Assembly (NCBI GenBank): GCA_902798965.1
Contig: CADBYS010000002.1
Coordinates: 124,001 to 188,000 of the forward strand
Source of the DNA: an uncultured Bacteroidales bacterium
GTDB lineage: Bacteria; Bacteroidota; Bacteroidia; Bacteroidales; Paludibacteraceae
Reading direction: 5' to 3'
Length of the DNA stretch: 64,000 nt
Below the pieces are notes generated by a model. It saw only the letters and a list, made by a program, of their open reading frames with translations, ran no database searches and had not been told where the DNA came from. The translations under genes and the position numbers were made by a program. Below, piece by piece: positions 54,316 through 62,814 of this stretch; position 1 is the stretch's first letter; the number at the start of each line of letters is the position of its first letter.

Positions 54316-54379
54316 GTATTTCTGCGCTTTACGTGCGTAGGAGCGTGCGTCACATGGCACGCGCACACGAAAAAGCCTA

Positions 54380-54410
54380 CAAAGTTACAACTTTTTTTTC
54401 AATTTTGCAA
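54380..54410 (-). promoter_or_regulatory. Promoter of bamD-rpoZ-coaBC
   Basis: Minus strand: TTG (54410-54408), 20 nt, TAACTTTG (54387-54380). Confidence 0.83.
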
Positions 54411-54457
54411 ATAATTCTGCAATATTTCGTCATTTTGCTATTACGACCTGTCAGCCG

Positions 54458-54519
54458 CAACCCATAACCCATCACCCGTAACCCATAACCCATAACCCAT
54501 AACCTCTAACCCATAACCC
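54458..54519 (-). repeat. CATAACC heptanucleotide repeat between era and bamD
   Basis: About nine units of CATAACC or variants (CATCACC, CGTAACC, CTCTAACC) up to the era stop codon. Confidence 0.95.
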
Positions 54520-54520
54520 C

Positions 54521-55477
54521 TTAACTCAGGTCATAGCCGTAATGCTTGAGCCGCCCTACGTTGCTTCGCCAGTCCTTATCAACCTTCACGAACAACTCGA
54601 GGAACACCGGTTTGTCAAAAAATGCCTCTATGTCCTTGCGCGCCAGCATACCCACTTTCTTTAGTGCTGCTCCCTGATGCCCTATGATGATGCCTTTCTG
54701 ACTCTCGCGCTCCACGTATATAGTTGCCTGAATGCGTATCATCGTGTTCGATGTCGGGCTTTCGACTTTCGACTTTCGACTTTCGACTCTCTGCTCTCGC
54801 CTTTCGACTTCTTTAAACGAATCCACCTCTACCTCAGTCGAGTAGGGGATCTCCTTGTCGTAGCATAGCAGAATCTTCTCGCGGATGATCTCGTTCACAA
54901 AGAATCGCGACGATTTGTCGGTCAACTGGTCTTTCGGAAAGAAAGGCGGACACTCCGGCAAGGCCTCCTTGATCGCCGCAAACAGCTGGTCGATACCAAA
55001 CCGCTCCTTGGCTGACAGCGGGAAGATCGTTGCTTCCGGCAGCTCTTTCTGCCAGTAGGCCACCAGGTTGTCCAGCGTCTCGGGCGTAGTCAGGTCTATC
55101 TTGTTAATCAGCAGAAATACCTTCGTCTGCTGTTTAGTTGAAGCGGCTATTGCTTTCACCTTTTTCAGGAACTCGGCGTTCTTGTCGGGCGTGTCCTGTA
55201 CATCCGTCACATATAGCAGCACATCGGCATCCACCAGCGCACCCTGACTGAACTCCAACATCTGTTCTTGCAGTTTGTAGTTCGGCTTGAGCACACCCGG
55301 GGTATCGGAGTACACAATCTGAAAATCCTCACCGTTCACGATGCCCATGATTCTGTGCCGTGTGGTTTGCGCCTTGCTTGTAATAATACTCAGCCGCTCG
55401 CCAACCAGCGCGTTCATCAGCGTCGATTTCCCCACATTCGGGTTGCCTACTATATTTACAAATCCGCTTCTGTGCAT
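54521..55477 (-). CDS. era: GTPase Era with repeat insertion
   Basis: 318 residues, where relatives have about 295. Era helps 16S rRNA maturation. It has G1 GNPNVGKST, G3 DTPG, G4 NKID, and the KH domain with GHQG. Residues about 222-241 (ERREQRVESRKSKVESPTSN), at the GTPase-KH junction, are encoded by a TTTCGAC repeat in frame. Upstream of it in the same direction are tdh and serS, separated by another TTTCGAC repeat. Confidence 0.95.
   Translation of the reverse strand: MHRSGFVNIVGNPNVGKSTLMNALVGERLSIITSKAQTTRHRIMGIVNGEDFQIVYSDTPGVLKPNYKLQEQMLEFSQGALVDADVLLYVTDVQDTPDKNAEFLKKVKAIAASTKQQTKVFLLINKIDLTTPETLDNLVAYWQKELPEATIFPLSAKERFGIDQLFAAIKEALPECPPFFPKDQLTDKSSRFFVNEIIREKILLCYDKEIPYSTEVEVDSFKEVERREQRVESRKSKVESPTSNTMIRIQATIYVERESQKGIIIGHQGAALKKVGMLARKDIEAFFDKPVFLELFVKVDKDWRSNVGRLKHYGYDLS
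54756..54810 (-). repeat. In-frame TTTCGAC repeat inside era
   Basis: Four exact TTTCGAC units (54760-54787), a degenerate stretch and one more unit. Same word as the repeats at 41408 and 55489. Confidence 0.96.
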
Positions 55478-55488
55478 TTCTTATTTTC

Positions 55489-55516
55489 TTTCGACTTTTG
55501 ACTTTCGACTTTCGAC
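55489..55516 (-). repeat. TTTCGAC repeat between tdh and era
   Basis: Four units: TTTCGAC, TTTTGAC, TTTCGAC, TTTCGAC, ending 2 nt from the tdh stop. Confidence 0.95.
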
Positions 55517-55518
55517 TC

Positions 55519-56544
55519 TTATAACTCCAGTATCACTTTCCCGCACTGCCCGCTTACCATCACATCGAAGCCTTTCTGGAAGTCATCGAACGCAAAGTGG
55601 TGCGTGATCACCGGACTCAGATCCAAGCCGCCGAGTAACATCTGTTCCATCTGGTACCATGTCTCCCACATCCTTCTGCCCGTGATGCCCTTGATGGTCA
55701 GTGCGTTGAAGATCACGTCGCTCCAGTTCACCTGCGTATCTTTCGGCAATATGCCCAACTGCGCGATGTTCGCTCCCTTGTACATGTGGGCAATCATGTC
55801 GTTGAACGCTGCCGGTGCGCCCGACATTTCTAGGCCTACGTCGAAGCCCCTGATACCTAATTGTTTCATCGCCTGTTCCACTGTTTCGCCTTTGCTGCCG
55901 TCCACGGTGACGGTGGCACCCATCTTCTTGGCTATCTCCAGTCGCAGCGGGTTGATATCGGTCACCACGATGTTCTTGGCACCCGCGTAGCGGCATATAC
56001 CTGCTGCCATTGTACCTATCAAACCTGCGCCGGTGATCAGCACATCCTCGCCCAGCAGCGGGAAAGCCAATGCGGTATGTGTGGCATTGCCGAACGGATC
56101 CATGATCGCAGCAAAGTCGTCGGGGATCTCGGGGCGAAGCTTCACCACATTGCTCTCGGGAATCGTCACGAACTCCGCAAACGCACCGTCCTTGCCGAAT
56201 ATACCTACCGACAACGAGTGTTCGCACACGTGTCCCATACCTCGGCGGCAGTTGCGGCATTGCCCGCACACGATATGTCCCTCGGCGGTCACACGCTCGC
56301 CTATCTTGATGTTCCTCACACCCGAACCTACATACACCACTTCGCCAACAAACTCGTGACCCATGGTGTAGGGTGGTTTGCAGTGCGCCTGACTCCACGC
56401 ATCCCACTTGTACATGTGCAGGTCTGTGCCGCAGATGGCGGCTTTCTTTACCTTGATCAGTACATCGTTCACGCCTACCTCAGGGATGGGTACATCCTCC
56501 ATCCATATTCCGGGCTTTGCATATCGCTTAACTAATGCTTTCAT
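55519..56544 (-). CDS. tdh: L-threonine 3-dehydrogenase
   Basis: 341 residues, medium-chain zinc dehydrogenase. It oxidises threonine to 2-amino-3-ketobutyrate with NAD. Catalytic zinc: Cys38 in AAICGTDLHMYKWD and His/Glu in GHEFVGEV; structural zinc: CGQCRNCRRGMGHVC; Rossmann GAGLIGTMA; C-terminal HHFAFDDFQKGFD. The C-terminal motifs favour Tdh over other family members. A kbl partner gene is not seen in the window. Confidence 0.92.
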   Translation of the reverse strand: MKALVKRYAKPGIWMEDVPIPEVGVNDVLIKVKKAAICGTDLHMYKWDAWSQAHCKPPYTMGHEFVGEVVYVGSGVRNIKIGERVTAEGHIVCGQCRNCRRGMGHVCEHSLSVGIFGKDGAFAEFVTIPESNVVKLRPEIPDDFAAIMDPFGNATHTALAFPLLGEDVLITGAGLIGTMAAGICRYAGAKNIVVTDINPLRLEIAKKMGATVTVDGSKGETVEQAMKQLGIRGFDVGLEMSGAPAAFNDMIAHMYKGANIAQLGILPKDTQVNWSDVIFNALTIKGITGRRMWETWYQMEQMLLGGLDLSPVITHHFAFDDFQKGFDVMVSGQCGKVILEL

Positions 56545-56583
56545 GATTGACAGGTTAAAGGGTGAAACAGTGGCAAGCCTTTT

Positions 56584-57951
56584 TTAGCGAATCATATCGT
56601 CGCCGAAGTAAGGCTGCAATGCTGCAGGGATCTTGATGCCGTCCTCTGTCTGGTTGTTCTCGAGCAATGCGGCCACGATGCGCGGCAATGCCAGAGCCGA
56701 ACCGTTCAGCGTGTGGCACAATGTCACTTTCTTGTCCTCGTTGCGGCGGTAACGGCATTTCAAGCGGTTAGCCTGATACGTGTCGAAGTTACTCGTCGAG
56801 CTTACTTCCAACCAGCGGTGTTGTGCTTCGCTGTAAACCTCAAAGTCGTAGCACAGTGCAGCCGTGAAGCTCATGTCGCCGCCAGACAGGCGCAATATGC
56901 GATACGGCAACTCCAGTTTCTTGAGCAGACCCTCTACATGCGCCAGCATCTCTTTGTGCGATGCGTCGGAGTGCTCCGGCGTGTCAATGCGAACGATCTC
57001 GATCTTCGAGAACTCGTGCAGACGGTTCAAACCGCGTACATCCTTGCCGTAGCTGCCGGCCTCGCGACGGAAACACTCCGTGTATGCGCAGTTCTTGATG
57101 GGCAGCTTGTCCTCGTCGATGATCACGTCGCGGTACAGGTTCGTCACGGGCACCTCTGCCGTAGGAATCAGATACAGGTCATCCACCTCGCAGTGGTACA
57201 TCTGTCCCTCCTTGTCAGGCAATTGTCCCGTACCGTAACCCGAAGCGGCGTTTACAACCGTCGGCGGCATAATCTCCGTGTAACCGGCTTTGTTGGCCTC
57301 TGCCAGGAAGAAGTTGATCAGCGCGCGTTGCAGACGTGCACCCTGACCGATATATACAGGGAAACCTGCGCCCGAGATCTTCACACCCAGGTCAAAATCT
57401 ATGAGATTGTACTTCTTTGCCAGTTCCCAGTGCGGCAACTTCTCGCTCTTGGCGATGCGCTCGGCAGCAATAGTCTCGTCGGTCGCAGCATCCCAGTTCT
57501 TTAGAGCCACAGCGCCGTCCTTGGCGATAGCATCAATCATCGGCTGGTTAGGCCAGTTGCCGATGGTTACAGCCAAGTTGTCCTCTGCCGACGCGCCTTC
57601 AGGAACGATAGCGTAGGGTACATTAGGGATAGTGAGCAGCAATTTGGTCAGTGCCTCTTCGGCCTCTGCCATTTGTGCTTCGTACTTTGCTACTTTGTCC
57701 TTTAATTCGCCTGTCTGTGCCTTGGCGGCATTCGCCTCGTCCTTCTTGCCCTGAGCCATCAGCGCACCGATGGATTTGCTTATCTTGTTCATCTCGGCGG
57801 AAGCGTTGTCTTTCTTTTGCTGTGCAGTTTTGCGCTCGCCGTCGATGGTCATCACGCGGTTGATCGTCTCTTCCGCATTGGCGAAATGTTTCTTTTGCAA
57901 GCCCGCAATGATTCCTTCCGGGCTGTCATAAATCTGTTTTAACGTTAACAT
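56584..57951 (-). CDS. serS: Seryl-tRNA synthetase
   Basis: 455 residues, somewhat longer than the usual 425. N-terminal coiled-coil arm (about 30-105, AEMNKISKSIGALMAQGKKDEANAAKAQ), then class II motif 1, motif 2 (ECFRREAGSYGKDVRGLNRLHEFSKIE) and motif 3 (LNGSALALPRIVAALLENNQ). It charges tRNA-Ser and tRNA-Sec. It likely heads serS-tdh-era; the spacer to tdh is 39 bp. Confidence 0.96.
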   Translation of the reverse strand: MLTLKQIYDSPEGIIAGLQKKHFANAEETINRVMTIDGERKTAQQKKDNASAEMNKISKSIGALMAQGKKDEANAAKAQTGELKDKVAKYEAQMAEAEEALTKLLLTIPNVPYAIVPEGASAEDNLAVTIGNWPNQPMIDAIAKDGAVALKNWDAATDETIAAERIAKSEKLPHWELAKKYNLIDFDLGVKISGAGFPVYIGQGARLQRALINFFLAEANKAGYTEIMPPTVVNAASGYGTGQLPDKEGQMYHCEVDDLYLIPTAEVPVTNLYRDVIIDEDKLPIKNCAYTECFRREAGSYGKDVRGLNRLHEFSKIEIVRIDTPEHSDASHKEMLAHVEGLLKKLELPYRILRLSGGDMSFTAALCYDFEVYSEAQHRWLEVSSTSNFDTYQANRLKCRYRRNEDKKVTLCHTLNGSALALPRIVAALLENNQTEDGIKIPAALQPYFGDDMIR

Positions 57952-57955
57952 ATTC

Positions 57956-58018
57956 AGTCTTTATTCTTTTAGCAGCCATACATGGCTGCGGTCTTTACTC
58001 TTTTAGCGTAAGCGGTCT
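57956..58018. repeat. GGTCT hairpin-family repeats before serS
   Basis: Two units: GCAGCCA-TACA-TGGCTGC then GGTCT (57972-57994), and GC-GTAA-GC then GGTCT (58007-58018), joined by TTACTCTTTTA. They lie in the leader region of serS. Confidence 0.85.
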
Positions 58019-58027
58019 AACAAACAA

Positions 58028-58066
58028 AAATCTCCTACCCAAAGCCGAAGCCTCGGTAGGAGATTT
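58028..58066 (-). terminator. Terminator of rplU-rpmA
   Basis: A 12-bp stem, AAATCTCCTACC with GGTAGGAGATTT, loop of 15 nt that can itself pair (AGGC/GCCT-like), followed on the minus strand by TTTTTG. Confidence 0.88.
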
Positions 58067-58086
58067 GCTGTGTTGTCTCCGCCGAT

Positions 58087-58353
58087 TTATGCTTCAGCAG
58101 CTATCGGCTGGATAGATACATACGACTTGTTGTCGCGTTTGCGTGTGAAGCTTACGATACCATCAGCCAATGCGTACAACGTGTGGTCCGAACCCATACC
58201 CATGTTTGCACCGGGTTTGTGTACCGTACCGCGCTGACGTACGATGATGTTACCTGCCTTTGCGATTTGTCCACCCCAGATTTTTACACCAAGGCGCTTG
58301 CTTTCTGATTCACGGCCGTTCTTAGAACTACCGACACCTTTCTTATGTGCCAT
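58087..58353 (-). CDS. rpmA: 50S ribosomal protein L27
   Basis: 88 residues. [24 protein letters not shown], then [30 protein letters not shown]. There is no removable N-terminal prepeptide. Follows rplU after 25 bp. Confidence 0.98.
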   Translation of the reverse strand: MAHKKGVGSSKNGRESESKRLGVKIWGGQIAKAGNIIVRQRGTVHKPGANMGMGSDHTLYALADGIVSFTRKRDNKSYVSIQPIAAEA

Positions 58354-58378
58354 ACTCTTTTACGGATTTTAATGGGGT

Positions 58379-58693
58379 TTAACAAACGATTTCTTTTACT
58401 ACGAGGTTGGTCAGATCCTGACGGTGACCGTTCAACTTGCGATAACCTTTGCGGCGTTTCTTGTGGAATACAAGAATCTTCTCGCCACGGCTCTCGTTGT
58501 CGATGATCTCGCATACTACTTTGGCTCCCTTGACGTACGGCGCACCCACTTTTACAGCGCCGTCCTTGTCTACTAACAGAACCTTCTCAAACTCAACCGT
58601 TGCACCGGCCTCGGTGTCCATGCGGTTGATAAATAATTTCTTGCCGGCCTCTACACGAAACTGCTGGCCTTGCATTTCTACAATTGCGTACAT
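58379..58693 (-). CDS. rplU: 50S ribosomal protein L21
   Basis: 104 residues: [20 protein letters not shown], a short strand-rich core, and the C-terminal [18 protein letters not shown] that contacts 23S rRNA. First gene of rplU-rpmA; promoter at 58819-58849, so the leader is about 120 nt. Bacterial L21 leader RNA motifs are known in other phyla; no clear one was recognised here. Confidence 0.98.
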   Translation of the reverse strand: MYAIVEMQGQQFRVEAGKKLFINRMDTEAGATVEFEKVLLVDKDGAVKVGAPYVKGAKVVCEIIDNESRGEKILVFHKKRRKGYRKLNGHRQDLTNLVVKEIVC

Positions 58694-58818
58694 TGTACTG
58701 TTTTAATTTAAATTACACGAGCCGGGCGGCTGGATAGATCCTACACGCTGCTAATAACTTGCGTCATCTCATGCGTTGTCTATGGCGACTTTCGGAGCCC
58801 GAACCCGAAAAAAGCATG

Positions 58819-58849
58819 CAAAGGTACAACAAATATTTCATATTTGCAA
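58819..58849 (-). promoter_or_regulatory. Promoter of rplU-rpmA
   Basis: Minus strand: TTG (58849-58847), 20 nt, TACCTTTG (58826-58819). Confidence 0.85.
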
Positions 58850-58968
58850 ATCCCGCCACTCCTTACCGCATAATTTCCCTGAATAAAATCATCGTTGCAA
58901 CCTTTGGAGTGCAAAACCGAGTTAGACTCACTTGTTTCGCGCAATCTGTGAAAACCGACACACTAAAG

Positions 58969-58997
58969 GCGCGAGACCTCAGTTTGGGGTCTCGCGC
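58969..58997 (-). terminator. Likely terminator of the LRR protein gene
   Basis: GCGCGAGACC and GGTCTCGCGC, a perfect 10-bp stem with 9-nt loop, 69 bp after the stop. The T-run is weak (CTTTAG). Confidence 0.7.
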
Positions 58998-59065
58998 TTG
59001 GTATGCTTGGTGGAAGCATTCGTGCCGTTAAGCTAAGTATAGCACCGAGGAGTGAACAGCAGCGG

Positions 59066-61156
59066 TTACTTTGCTTCTTGACCGTGGATGGTGTAGGTCT
59101 TGCCATCGCGGAGGATGAAGAGCTGACCGTTGCGGATGAACTTGGTCGGGGGGTAAGTGGTGGTTACGTTATTCACAGCATCGAATAGTTCATCGTTACC
59201 GATGATGTTCATTTCGCCCCAAAGCGGATCAGCTTTGTAGGCGTTGACACTATTTGTTGGCACATAAACCGGCATTTCGCGGCTGATTTGCTCGAATGTC
59301 TTACTTGCGATTGACGGCGGCACAATGGCACGTACGCGCATCTCTTGCATGCGGGAGCAGAGGGCGAAGGCATTGTCTCCGATGGATTGAACAGAGGCAG
59401 GGAGAGATACTTCTAGAAGGTAGGCGCAACCATAGAACGCGGCTTTGCCAATTTCCGTTACGCCTTCCGGGATAGCGAGGCTTTGCAGTTCATGGCAGTT
59501 GTAGAATGCCCAGTTGCCGATGGTAGTCAAACTGCTATTGGCGGCAATAGTAACCTGAGAAAGACTGCGGCAATCCTCAAACGAACTCTCGCCGATAGTG
59601 ATCAACGATGCAGGCAAAGCGATTGTTTCCAAGTAATGCAAACCGTTGAAGTTGTATGCAATAATAGATGTTGCTCCCTCCTCGAATAGTAGTGTCCGTA
59701 CTTTGGATATAGGAAGAGACCCACCAAAGTATTCACGTCTGGTCATTTCGCCGCTGCCTGTTACGGTGATTTGGTTCTTGTCAGCCTCGAATGACCAGTA
59801 AAGGTGTTCGCCTAACTTGCCGCCTTCCTCACCTTTGGCAAAGATGGCATAAAGCGTTAAATCCGAGTCAATATTGAACCATCTGTAACCTCTTTCATCA
59901 CCGTCGCTCCATTCAACGAAGTGATAGCCCTCATCAGGTATAGCACTTATCTCAAAACTATTGGCACATGAACTGACCTCACCGACGATTTCGTTACTCA
60001 AATGACCATGTTCGCCAGCTGTGATGCTTACTTGGTAGGTTTCAATGCCTGTGTAGCCGGCAGTAATCGTTGTATCACTGGTGATTTGAATATTGCGGTA
60101 GGTTTCCATTGAACCGTCACTCCAACCGGTAAATGTACCGCAATCAGTAATAGCGCGGAAATAAATATTCGATCCTTCCAACACCTCGCCTGACCAATTT
60201 GGACCACTATATGAGCCATTGCTATACTCCATGAAAGAAATACCGGAAAGACTAACATGGAAATAAGTCGTTGACTGTTCGAATTGTGCCGTAACGGATT
60301 TGTCGGATGTCAGCACAATTGCACGCGGGTTGTCTGTATTACCATCGCTCCAACCGGTAAAATGGTAACCGGCATCAGCTGTTGCCTCAATAACTACGGT
60401 ATTAGCAGCGCAAACGCTGGTCGTTATACGTGCAGATCCGCCTTCTGCAGCGTTGAGTGTGAAGTTGTAATCCAAATAGCCCATAATATTCAAGAACTGC
60501 CAAATAGGTGCACTCTGATAAGTGCTGACGCTATTGCATGGCACATGAACAACGACATTTGACTTAAATGAACTATTCGTAATTGTTGCTGGGGTAGAAG
60601 ATTCCATATACACATCATTGCATTCACTTAATGCTAATTCCCCAATTGTTGTGATTGACGTGGGAATCACAATGGAGTTTAACTCATAACAACAATAAAA
60701 GACGTAGTTGCTTAAAGTATGCAAGTTATTCGATAAAGTTACTGATCCCAATTCTAAATTATTGCAAAACGCCTCAGCCCCAATTTCTGTAACACTATTT
60801 GGAAAAACTAATGATTTAAAACCTGCACTATAAAAAGCATAAGAACCAATTGAAGTCAAAGATGATGGCAAGTCTATAGTGGTCAAATTATAACAACCAT
60901 TAAATGCTCTTGAACCAATACGTGTAAGATCATCGGGCAATGATACAGAGGTAATAGTACCCGACACTGTTTGCCATGGACATTGGCGCTCTTCATAATC
61001 AAAGTCCCACATATCTCCACTACCGGAGATAACAAGCGAGTGGTTGTTGGTGTCATACTGCCACGTAAGATTGTCGCCACATGTGCCGGAAATAACATTG
61101 GCACGAAGCATTGTAAGGCTCATCAGAGCAATACATAATAGAGTAAACTTTTTCAT
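59066..61156 (-). CDS. BspA-like LRR surface protein with type IX-like tail
   Basis: 696 residues from the ATG at 61156 (signal peptide MKKFTLLCIALMSLTMLRA). It has LRR_5/BspA repeats at about 60-195 and 450-620, with signatures such as GYHFTGWSDGN in between (three InlB-type repeats at about 235-440). LRR marks are LPSSLTSIGSYAFYSAG and IPEGVTEIGKAAFYGC. The tail PPTKFIRNGQLFILRDGKTY matches the giant protein, so type IX export is likely. BspA-like proteins bind fibronectin or other surfaces in oral bacteria; the ligand here is unknown. Confidence 0.88.
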   Translation of the reverse strand: MKKFTLLCIALMSLTMLRANVISGTCGDNLTWQYDTNNHSLVISGSGDMWDFDYEERQCPWQTVSGTITSVSLPDDLTRIGSRAFNGCYNLTTIDLPSSLTSIGSYAFYSAGFKSLVFPNSVTEIGAEAFCNNLELGSVTLSNNLHTLSNYVFYCCYELNSIVIPTSITTIGELALSECNDVYMESSTPATITNSSFKSNVVVHVPCNSVSTYQSAPIWQFLNIMGYLDYNFTLNAAEGGSARITTSVCAANTVVIEATADAGYHFTGWSDGNTDNPRAIVLTSDKSVTAQFEQSTTYFHVSLSGISFMEYSNGSYSGPNWSGEVLEGSNIYFRAITDCGTFTGWSDGSMETYRNIQITSDTTITAGYTGIETYQVSITAGEHGHLSNEIVGEVSSCANSFEISAIPDEGYHFVEWSDGDERGYRWFNIDSDLTLYAIFAKGEEGGKLGEHLYWSFEADKNQITVTGSGEMTRREYFGGSLPISKVRTLLFEEGATSIIAYNFNGLHYLETIALPASLITIGESSFEDCRSLSQVTIAANSSLTTIGNWAFYNCHELQSLAIPEGVTEIGKAAFYGCAYLLEVSLPASVQSIGDNAFALCSRMQEMRVRAIVPPSIASKTFEQISREMPVYVPTNSVNAYKADPLWGEMNIIGNDELFDAVNNVTTTYPPTKFIRNGQLFILRDGKTYTIHGQEAK

Positions 61157-61222
61157 ATTGATTTGATTTATTGTTAGTTTGTGCACATGACATAAAAAGA
61201 GCGTGAACTTTCGTCCGCTTCA

Positions 61223-61359
61223 TTTGAGTTTTTGAGGTCTTCGACTACCTGTATCTATCAAATTCTACGCAAAAGCCCACGCCAAAAGCGCGAGCGTCAC
61301 GAAGCTTTTGCTTGATAGATAAAAAAGTTTTGAAGTTGTCGAAGTTTCAAAAACTCAAG
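61223..61359. repeat. Long imperfect palindrome, about 136 bp
   Basis: Nested pairs: TTGAGTTTTTGA/TCAAAAACTCAA (12 bp), CTTCGAC/GTCGAAG, ATCTATCAA/TTGATAGAT, GCAAAAGC/GCTTTTGC and a short ACGC/GCGT inner stem. It lies 5' of the LRR gene. No protein code seen; could be a mobile palindrome or structured RNA. Confidence 0.8.
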
Positions 61360-61490
61360 TTTGGCTTATAACGCTTTATTCTGGCGCTTGCTTGCGCCAT
61401 TATGTCTTTCCCGATAGTAACGTCGTCGGGAGCGACGCACCGATTAACGCTTCGGTGAGAGCGACTTACTTTGTTATCCGCAAGCGATGA
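61360..61490. other. Gene-free stretch of short hairpins
   Basis: Contains GGCGC-TTGCTT-GCGCC (61383-61398), a CGTCG/CGACG pair and ACCGA/TCGGT. No promoter or coding region recognised. Attributes are unexplained. Confidence 0.5.
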
Positions 61491-62117
61491 TTATTCTATG
61501 TATTCCTCATCGGGCTTAACATCGTAGCCTATACGGCGACGAGGTTTTTGCAATCTTTTCTGCATTTGTAGCTCTGAGAGGGCTATACTGATAGCTTCCA
61601 GTTGCATGCGATGTGCTTCATTGATATCGTTTTGGTCGTGCATCACATCCTCAATATATAAATTTAAGCGCTCAATCTTTTCATTCAACAATTCAATCTT
61701 GGCTTCTGTTGCTGCCATAGCTGTTAACGCTTGTCGCATTGCAACAAAAGCTCGGGTGATTTGCACGCTCATTCTAATAGCAATGTCACTGCGTAGCAGC
61801 GATGCAAGCATCACAAAACCGTGCTCCGTGAAAGCATAAGGCAGAGCTGATAAAGGCCGTTTCTGCGGTGATGTCATCACATTTTGTGATGTCATATCTG
61901 AAGAGGATGTCATCACAATTTGTGATGAGATATCCTGCCACTCTTCTTGAGTAAGTTGGAACATAAAGTCGTCCGGGAAACGTTCCTTATTGCGCTTAAC
62001 AGATTGATTTTACACACGTGTCTCAACTTGATACAAGACTGCCAAATCACGGTCAAGAATAACTTTCTGACCACGAACTTCATATATCTTTCTCTGGATT
62101 ATTGCTATATCGCTCAT
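61491..62117 (-). pseudogene. ORF6N-domain protein broken by a nonsense codon
   Basis: The frame opens at the ATG at 62117 (MSDIAIIQRKIYEVRGQKVIL) and is typical of ORF6N/KilA-N-like DNA-binding proteins, but a TAA at 62012-62010 interrupts the conserved ETRV-x-NQ stretch; the next residues NQSVKRNKERFPDDFMFQLT are intact. TTA to TAA is the simplest single change. The downstream part (61964 onward) is a possible restart of 157 residues with a C-terminal coiled-coil. ORF6N proteins are common in mobile elements and phages; function unknown. Confidence 0.8.
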
Positions 62118-62160
62118 AATCTTAAGTGTTCATGATGCCAATTTGGCATCTTGAAGGCCG

Positions 62161-62409
62161 TTACTTCTTACTGTTCTTGCGGCGATTTTGAAAAAAACGG
62201 AACACAGTCATCACAAATGGAGCAATCACTTTCAGCCGTGACAAACCGGTGCGGATGCTGTTCACACCACGGACAATAGGGGCATAGTCCTCCTTGATCG
62301 ACTCAATGTCCTGACGAACTTTGCGCTCCTCTTTAGCAGCTTTGGCAAGCAAACGGTTGCGCTGCTGCTCCAGATCGCGCATGTTGCGGATGGTACTCAG
62401 TTCACTCAT
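62161..62409 (-). CDS. Small hypothetical protein, membrane-linked
   Basis: 82 residues from MSELSTIRNMRDLEQQRNRLL (62409). A basic helical coiled-coil N-terminus, a short hydrophobic segment (LKVIAPFVMTVFRFF) and an Arg/Lys-rich tail. The family is not recognised. Its start overlaps the end of the holin-like gene by 8 bp, and the trio here (YtxH-like, holin-like, this) is a recurring Bacteroidota arrangement. Confidence 0.7.
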   Translation of the reverse strand: MSELSTIRNMRDLEQQRNRLLAKAAKEERKVRQDIESIKEDYAPIVRGVNSIRTGLSRLKVIAPFVMTVFRFFQNRRKNSKK

Positions 62410-62803
62410 GGCGCACCTCCTTTTCTGTAAGTACAACATCCTTGCTCTGCTGCGGCTGCTTGTCTTTCGGCTCGAACAGAATCGAACTGATGGCAGCCAA
62501 TATCGGGTAGATAAATAGCTGGTTGCGGAACACAATAGCACCTGTCATAATCAACAGCCACAGCCCCACAACAATCAGAGTCGATGCCCACATTGGCAGC
62601 GTTTGACCGATTGCAAAGATCAGCGCAAGGCAGCCGAATGAGATGACGGCAAACAGCAATAAGATGATTGCTAACGCAAACAATATGAGTCCGACAATCC
62701 GTGCAGCTTTCTCCAGGAAGTCGATCTTCAACAGATCGAACTTCGTGGAGGCAAACTGCTTGATGTCAGCCCATGTCTGCTGATATTTCTCAGAATCAAA
62801 CAT
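62402..62803 (-). CDS. Holin-like (PF07332-type) membrane protein
   Basis: 133 residues. An N-terminal helix, two pairs of hydrophobic segments (IVGLILFALAIILLLFAVISFGCLALIFAI and STLIVVGLWLLIMTGAIVF) in the pattern of phage-holin-family proteins, which are also common in non-phage envelope loci. No lysin is nearby, so a chromosomal envelope role is more likely than a phage one. Confidence 0.75.
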   Translation of the reverse strand: MFDSEKYQQTWADIKQFASTKFDLLKIDFLEKAARIVGLILFALAIILLLFAVISFGCLALIFAIGQTLPMWASTLIVVGLWLLIMTGAIVFRNQLFIYPILAAISSILFEPKDKQPQQSKDVVLTEKEVRHE

Positions 62804-62814
62804 GGTGTAGGGGA

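Noticed and set aside
41408-55516. CRISPR array in the tandem-repeat spacers
   Set aside because: Units are 7-16 nt and directly adjacent, with no unique spacers and no cas genes.
61360-61490. Integron attC-like site (TTATAAC ... GTTATCC ends)
   Set aside because: The ends do not match the conserved core sites, there is no integrase, and the inner hairpins do not follow attC layout.
62402-62803. Prophage remnant suggested by the holin-like and ORF6N genes
   Set aside because: No capsid, tail, lysin, integrase or attachment site is present; holin-like and YtxH-like genes are common chromosomal envelope genes in this phylum.
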